From CAZZBK01 sp964652155 (GTDB lineage Bacteria > Planctomycetota > Planctomycetia > Pirellulales > PNKZ01): a stretch of 26,644 nt of DNA. The DNA is taken from positions 1-26,644 of the forward strand of contig CAZZBK010000083.1 in NCBI GenBank assembly GCA_964652155.1, in the 5' to 3' direction. Of the stretch, positions 22,689-26,644 are shown in pieces. Position 1 is the first letter of the stretch. Every line of letters starts with the position of its first letter. The notes beneath the pieces are model-generated. The model ran no database searches, had not been told where the DNA came from, and worked only from the letters and a program-made list of their open reading frames with translations. The position numbers and the translations under genes are program-made.

Positions 22689-23927
22689 TTACTTGGGGGG
22701 CTGGACCTTCGCCTTGGGACCGATCGCAACCGTCGTGCTCTGCGTGAGCGGCCAGCGTTGCAGCACCTCGCGAAGCTGCTCGAGCGTGACGCCGTCGACT
22801 GTCGCCAGGTCGTCCTTGACGCTGCGGTACTCGCGTCGATAGCTCCAGTTGGCCCCCACGGTGAACAACCGACCGCGGGGCCTTTCAGCACTGAGCACCA
22901 CCCGCGAGTTGATCTTGCTCTTGGCCAGTTCGAGTTCCTCGGCCGTCACGCCATGCTGCTCGGCGTCGCGATAGATATTAAGAATGACCTGCAAGTTCTC
23001 CTCGACATACTCCGGCGCGGTGCTCAGGTAGGTGGCGAACAGCCCCGAGCCCAGGTAGTCGTGATGTCCGAGCGAGGCGTTCTCGGAAAGCCCGGGGTCG
23101 ATCAGTTCCCAATACAGTCGGCTCCCCGAGTCGTCTCCCAAGATCGTGGTGAGGATCTTGGCGGCAAAACGCTCGGGATCAGTCACGCTCGGCGCGTTGG
23201 CCAGTTGAATGACGTACTCTTGCGTGGCGCTGGACTTCTCGACCGTCTCGAAACTGGCGTGTGCCGCGGCGGGCTCGACCTGTCGCGGGGCGTCGAACCG
23301 CGACCACGCGCCGCAGCAACGCTCGACGGTCGCGACCAAGTCGTCGAATTCGACGCGGCCTGTCGCGGCCACGACGATGTTCGCCGGGCTGTATCGCTGC
23401 CGAAAGTAACCACGCATCTGCTCAACGTCCAAGGCGGTGATGCTCTCGACCGTGCCGAGCACACTACGACCGAGCGGGTGCTTTCCGTAGTGCGCGGCCC
23501 GCACGCGGTCGTCGGCCCCGAACGGCGGCTGATCGGCGTACATTTTGATCTCTTCGATGATCACCTGCTTCTCGGTGCGAAAGTCCTCGTCTCTCAAGCT
23601 GGGACGGAGCACGTCGGCCCACAACTCGACGGCGCTGTTGAGATACTCGGGCAACACGGCCGCGTAGTAGACGGTCTTCTCTTCGCTGGTGAAGGCGTTG
23701 TAGTGCGCGCCCATCTCGTCGAAGTGCCGGTTCACGTCCTCGGCCGAACGCTGCGGGGTCCCCTTGAACACCATGTGTTCGAGAAAATGACTGACCCCCG
23801 ACACGGCGTCGGTTTCGTCACGCGCGCCGGTCTGGACAAAAAAGCCCACGGCCGACGTCTGCGCCTCGGCATTGCACTCGGCGACAATTTCCAGGCCGTT
23901 GCTCAAGGCGTGATTACGAAACTGCAT
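22689..23927 (-). CDS. M16 zinc metallopeptidase, catalytic subunit type
   Basis: A 412-residue M16B-type peptidase of the processing-peptidase family. The inverted zinc motif is H47-F-L-E50-H51 (GVSHFLEHMVFKGT), with the third ligand E126 in IIEEIKMYAD, so it should be catalytic. The C-terminal domain includes LGDDSGSRLYWELIDPGLS. No signal peptide is seen; the N-terminus (MQFRNHALSNGLEIV) is the typical start of the family. Known bacterial members degrade peptides or cleave signal-like segments as a clam-shell dimer. The start overlaps the stop of the upstream M16-like gene by 14 bases, so the two are translated together and probably form a heterodimer. Its last residues are a short charged tail. 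Two palindromic elements follow downstream. Confidence 0.92.
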   Translation of the reverse strand: MQFRNHALSNGLEIVAECNAEAQTSAVGFFVQTGARDETDAVSGVSHFLEHMVFKGTPQRSAEDVNRHFDEMGAHYNAFTSEEKTVYYAAVLPEYLNSAVELWADVLRPSLRDEDFRTEKQVIIEEIKMYADQPPFGADDRVRAAHYGKHPLGRSVLGTVESITALDVEQMRGYFRQRYSPANIVVAATGRVEFDDLVATVERCCGAWSRFDAPRQVEPAAAHASFETVEKSSATQEYVIQLANAPSVTDPERFAAKILTTILGDDSGSRLYWELIDPGLSENASLGHHDYLGSGLFATYLSTAPEYVEENLQVILNIYRDAEQHGVTAEELELAKSKINSRVVLSAERPRGRLFTVGANWSYRREYRSVKDDLATVDGVTLEQLREVLQRWPLTQSTTVAIGPKAKVQPPK

Positions 23928-25221
23928 GGGGCATCTCCAACGGCTGCGGACCTAGTGTGACCACGGTGAAATCGCGGGCCGGATTGGCTGTAAGGTAAGC
24001 GTTGATCGAGTCGGCCGAGAGCGCGTCGACCAATTTGCCAATCTCGTCGAGCGTCCGCACGTAGCCCAGGTAGAGCCAATCGCGCACCAGCGAACCGCTC
24101 CGGGCCGAACTCGACTCCTGCTGCATCACGAGCGCGCTCTTCATGCGGGCCCGCAGACGTTCGAGTTCCTCGGCCGTAATGCCCTGTTCGAGGCGGCGAA
24201 TCTCGCCGATCGTGACATCGAGCGTCTCTTGAGCCCGTTCGGCGCTGGTGCCAGCGTAACACATGATCGCGCCGCGGTCGGGCAACCCGACGAGCGATGC
24301 GTGCACGCTATAGCACAAACCGCGCTTCTCGCGGACTTCGGTGAACAACCGTGAGCTCATGCCGCCGCTGAGCACGCCGACCGCGCCCCAGGCCTGAAAG
24401 TATTGCTCGTCGCGATACGCCACGCTGGGATACGCGATGCCGATTTGTGTTTGGTTCGATTCGTGATCGATGTGCTTGATCCGCTCGCCGGAGGGCTTTT
24501 CGACGAGTGGCGTTTCGGTCGACGCTTTCCACGAGCCGAAACATTTCTCGACCGTCTTACAAAGTGCGTCCCAATCGAACCGGCCGGCGACGCCGAGAAT
24601 GGCGCCGTTGGGTCGATACATCTGCTGTACAAACTTCTGAACGTCTTTGAGCGTGGCGGCCTCGACGCCGGTTTCGCTCCCTTGGCTCGGTCGCCCCCAG
24701 GGGTCGGGGTAGTAGATCCGCCGCAGCTCTTGCATCACCTTTTGGGCCGGTTCGTCTTCGACCGCGCTGATCTCTTGCAGCACGGTCATCCGGCAAGCTT
24801 CCAACTCGTCTTTAGGCAAGTGTGGTCGTTGCACCAGATCGGCGTACAGTTCGAGTGCCGGGAGCAGATTGCCGCTCAGCGTCGCGCCGCTGAACCCAGC
24901 GTGCGAGTCGAACACGTTCTCGCCCCGTTCGACGCCGAGGCGTTCGAGCGCGGCCAGGAACTCACGGTTGTCACGACTGCCGCAGCCGCGCTGCACGAGT
25001 TCGCACGACAGTAGCGCCAGCCCGGCGCGATTGACGGGTTCGTACACGCAGCCGGCCGGGACGCGCAGCGTGAGCGCCGCCGACTCGAGCGACTGCATCG
25101 GCTCGCCGAGCAGCACCAAGCCGTTGCTCAGCGTATGGGTCAAGATAGGGGACGTCACGTCGTTCACACTCTCATTCTGCCGAAACACAGTCTCGGCGAA
25201 ATCACTCAGGAGCTTAGCCAT
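23914..25221 (-). CDS. M16 peptidase-like partner lacking the zinc motif
   Basis: A 435-residue M16-family protein aligned to its downstream partner, but the zinc site is lost. Where the partner has H47, E50 and H51, this one reads L70, C73 and E74 (GLALLSCELVQRG). It keeps the Arg/Tyr pair region SSRLFTEVREKRGLCYSVHA, which is typical of the non-catalytic half of heterodimeric M16B peptidases, where it helps bind substrate backbone. It is therefore the likely non-catalytic partner. The first ~24 residues are poorly conserved, and the true start could be a GTG near residue 19. The ATG used overlaps the Uma2 stop by 8 bases, making a three-gene leftward unit. No export signal is seen. Confidence 0.88.
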   Translation of the reverse strand: MAKLLSDFAETVFRQNESVNDVTSPILTHTLSNGLVLLGEPMQSLESAALTLRVPAGCVYEPVNRAGLALLSCELVQRGCGSRDNREFLAALERLGVERGENVFDSHAGFSGATLSGNLLPALELYADLVQRPHLPKDELEACRMTVLQEISAVEDEPAQKVMQELRRIYYPDPWGRPSQGSETGVEAATLKDVQKFVQQMYRPNGAILGVAGRFDWDALCKTVEKCFGSWKASTETPLVEKPSGERIKHIDHESNQTQIGIAYPSVAYRDEQYFQAWGAVGVLSGGMSSRLFTEVREKRGLCYSVHASLVGLPDRGAIMCYAGTSAERAQETLDVTIGEIRRLEQGITAEELERLRARMKSALVMQQESSSARSGSLVRDWLYLGYVRTLDEIGKLVDALSADSINAYLTANPARDFTVVTLGPQPLEMPHAVS

Positions 25222-25849
25222 TCTTCAGGCGTCGACGCAACAACTCGACGAATTCGATGACGAGCGAGTTCTCGTCGGACTTTTCCAACCGGTTGACATA
25301 CTTGGAAACGTCAGTCGATTTCACGACCTCAAAAGCCCGGCTGTGGTCAACACGCTCGTATTTATGTTGCGAGTCAAGCTGGAAAAACTCGACCTTGCCG
25401 CGATAATATCGCCACACTTCACCCACGCCCAGCACGGCATACGAGTCAAGCTTCGATAGCACGGCCCGACTCCATTCGATTTCAATGACCAAATCGGGAC
25501 CCGTTTTGCGCCCCGCCGTGCCGCGTCGAGCGCCGGCGGCTGCGTGGCGCCCGATGTAATACGACTCGTCGGGCTCGACCCCATGTGCGAGACGCTGGTT
25601 CTGCCGGGTCGCCGAGCCGACGCTGCGAATGGCCACTCCAAGCTCGATCGACGCCGCTTCGACCAATCGCCCCAAAAATCGTTTGATCGATTCATGCTCT
25701 TCGGTCGGCGACATCATTTCCAAGGTGCCCTGCTGATAAACATGCGGCAGACGCTTGTCACCCAGCGCATCGATCATGAGCGTGTACGTACTCCACGGCA
25801 CGTCGTAGAGCACGAGATGATTGGCGACGGGGAGGTTTGCCGAACTCAT
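25214..25849 (-). CDS. Uma2-family (DUF820) putative nuclease-fold protein
   Basis: A 211-residue Uma2 protein with the restriction-endonuclease-like PD-(D/E)xK fold. Conserved parts are the GTLEMMSPTEEHE segment (41-53), PDESYYIG (93-100), GPDLVIEIEWS with D119 and E123, and K133 in the following helix, then YAVLGVGEVWRYYRGKVEFF. The family is greatly expanded in cyanobacteria and planctomycetes; its function is not known and it is not tied to a methyltransferase here. The start is the ATG before SSANLPVANHL. The frame extends to 26095, but that part overlaps the cupin gene out of frame and is Arg-rich noise. A TATAAT box lies 52 bases upstream. Confidence 0.82.
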   Translation of the reverse strand: MSSANLPVANHLVLYDVPWSTYTLMIDALGDKRLPHVYQQGTLEMMSPTEEHESIKRFLGRLVEAASIELGVAIRSVGSATRQNQRLAHGVEPDESYYIGRHAAAGARRGTAGRKTGPDLVIEIEWSRAVLSKLDSYAVLGVGEVWRYYRGKVEFFQLDSQHKYERVDHSRAFEVVKSTDVSKYVNRLEKSDENSLVIEFVELLRRRLKNG

Positions 25850-25900
25850 AGGGATTACTTGGCGACCATGCTCGAACGCGCTAACAAAATTCACAATGAG

Positions 25901-25906
25901 ATTATA
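25901..25906 (-). promoter_or_regulatory. Possible -10 box for the Uma2/M16 unit
   Basis: A perfect TATAAT read leftward lies 52 bases before the Uma2 ATG, in the gap after the cupin stop. No good -35 is present at 16-18 bases, so the element is only half supported. Confidence 0.35.
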
Positions 25907-25937
25907 GCACGGCAGCGGCGCCGCCGGCTTGGGCAAA

Positions 25938-26644
25938 CTACTTGCGGTAGCTTCCCAACTTCGGCAAGTTTGCGTGCACGCCGGGGCCAAAGTAACGCAG
26001 GCCCACCAGCGGCTCGGCGCCGGTGTTCTCGATCTCGACGCCGGCCGTGGCCGCCTCGTGCGAAATGAACACCTCGTCCTCGGTCTCCGCGCCAAAACGA
26101 ATCATCGCCGGGGTCTGCAAATTAAGCTTGCCCATGCGCCCCTTGCCCTGCACGGTGATCCAACCGCTCGCGCCAGGATCCTTGAGCGTGCATTTCGCGC
26201 CGGGCTCGACCGTCAACTCCTTCGAGCTGAACAACTGCTCGCCATCGACCGTGCCGTAGACAATCCAGCGGTCGGTATAGCCCGGGCCGCTCCGCGACTC
26301 GTCGACGATCGGCTCCAGGTAGTTGTGCTCTTTGAAGTGCGTGTCGACGTTCTTCTCCCAATCGAGCTGGCCGATGATAAAGTCCAAGTCATTGTGCTTC
26401 TCCTTGGGCATGTCCTTGACCAACAGCGACCAGGGGACGTAGCGCCCCTCGACAATCGACTGGAACATGCCGAACACGTCGCTGCCCCATTGCGGTTCGT
26501 AGGTGCAAAGCGAGCCGGGAGCATGCAGCACGCCGGGCGGAATGAGCCAGCCGGTGCCGCGCTTCAGCCGGTAGGCCTTCGAGAGATCGAGGATACCGTT
26601 GTGCTCCTTGTTCCAGTTCTCCAGGGAGCGACGCAGGTCGGCCT
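25938..26644 (-). CDS. Cupin-type protein, 5' end outside window
   Basis: The last ~235 codons of a protein whose start lies beyond the window edge; the frame is open through 26644. The conserved run GWLIPPGVLHAPG, followed by SLCTYEPQWGSDVFGMFQ, contains a cupin metal-site-like HAPG, and the second half (KELTVEPGAKCTLKDPG, GWITVQGKGRMG, TPAMIRFG, DEVFISHEAATAGVEIENTG) is a second cupin-like barrel strand pattern. It is the type annotated as cupin-domain or mannose-6-phosphate-isomerase-like in planctomycetes. A specific activity cannot be assigned without the N-terminus. It ends at a TAG 32 bases before the Uma2 -10 box. Confidence 0.72.
   Translation of the reverse strand, partial: ADLRRSLENWNKEHNGILDLSKAYRLKRGTGWLIPPGVLHAPGSLCTYEPQWGSDVFGMFQSIVEGRYVPWSLLVKDMPKEKHNDLDFIIGQLDWEKNVDTHFKEHNYLEPIVDESRSGPGYTDRWIVYGTVDGEQLFSSKELTVEPGAKCTLKDPGASGWITVQGKGRMGKLNLQTPAMIRFGAETEDEVFISHEAATAGVEIENTGAEPLVGLRYFGPGVHANLPKLGSYRK

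Noticed and set aside
22554..23960. 468-codon open frame on the plus strand opposite the M16 gene
   Set aside because: It covers the catalytic M16 gene in antisense and begins in the palindromic element; composition is that of a shadow frame.
25850..26095. N-terminal extension of the Uma2 frame into the cupin gene
   Set aside because: Arg/Pro-rich sequence out of frame with the cupin gene; Uma2 homology starts after the ATG at 25849.

Overview
The window looks like chromosomal DNA of a planctomycete, probably of the Pirellulales type. The evidence is the adjacent PSD1 (DUF1549/DUF1553) and DUF1501 genes, a twin-arginine Gfo/Idh/MocA protein, a cytochrome c/copper monooxygenase-like protein with EF-hands, a PQQ-type beta-propeller lipoprotein, an Uma2 protein, lpxK (so a lipid A outer membrane is likely), high GC, and weak Shine-Dalgarno use. 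This assignment is inferred from gene content; no marker gene was compared. No tRNA, rRNA, CRISPR array, integrase or transposase was seen.

Layout. Bases 2-3755 (+) hold the tail of one RND pump subunit, a complete second RND subunit and an eIF1/YciH-like factor, chained by two ATGA stop/start overlaps. Bases 3762-10172 (-) hold the heme/copper/EF-hand protein, a DUF1501 protein, a PSD1 protein and RlmN. Bases 10445-11578 (+) are an exported Gfo/Idh/MocA oxidoreductase. Bases 11833-12814 (-) hold an exported four-helix copper-storage-type protein with 24 cysteines and, upstream in the same direction, a small exported Cys-rich protein. Bases 12935-14629 (+) are an exported D-aminoacylase-type amidohydrolase. 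Bases 14672-25849 (-) hold a beta-propeller lipoprotein, an alanine-type aminotransferase, a HicB/HicA-like pair, a DUF71 ATP-binding protein, an exported methyltransferase, LpxK, an isocitrate dehydrogenase, an M16 peptidase pair and an Uma2 protein. The window ends inside a cupin-type protein on the minus strand.

The least ordinary parts are these. (1) The Cys-rich copper protein and its Cys-rich neighbour. (2) A PHM/DBM-type dicopper enzyme with an apparently complete ligand set, fused to a heme-binding segment and EF-hands. (3) An 88-bp repeat present twice in opposite orientation (87/88 identical). One copy has become the 3' end of the HicA-like gene and supplies its last 18 codons and stop. 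(4) A second, unrelated palindromic element built on the same nested plan. I did not find a clearly new multi-gene system. The strongest leads are the copper-protein pair and the repeat-tailed toxin-antitoxin module.
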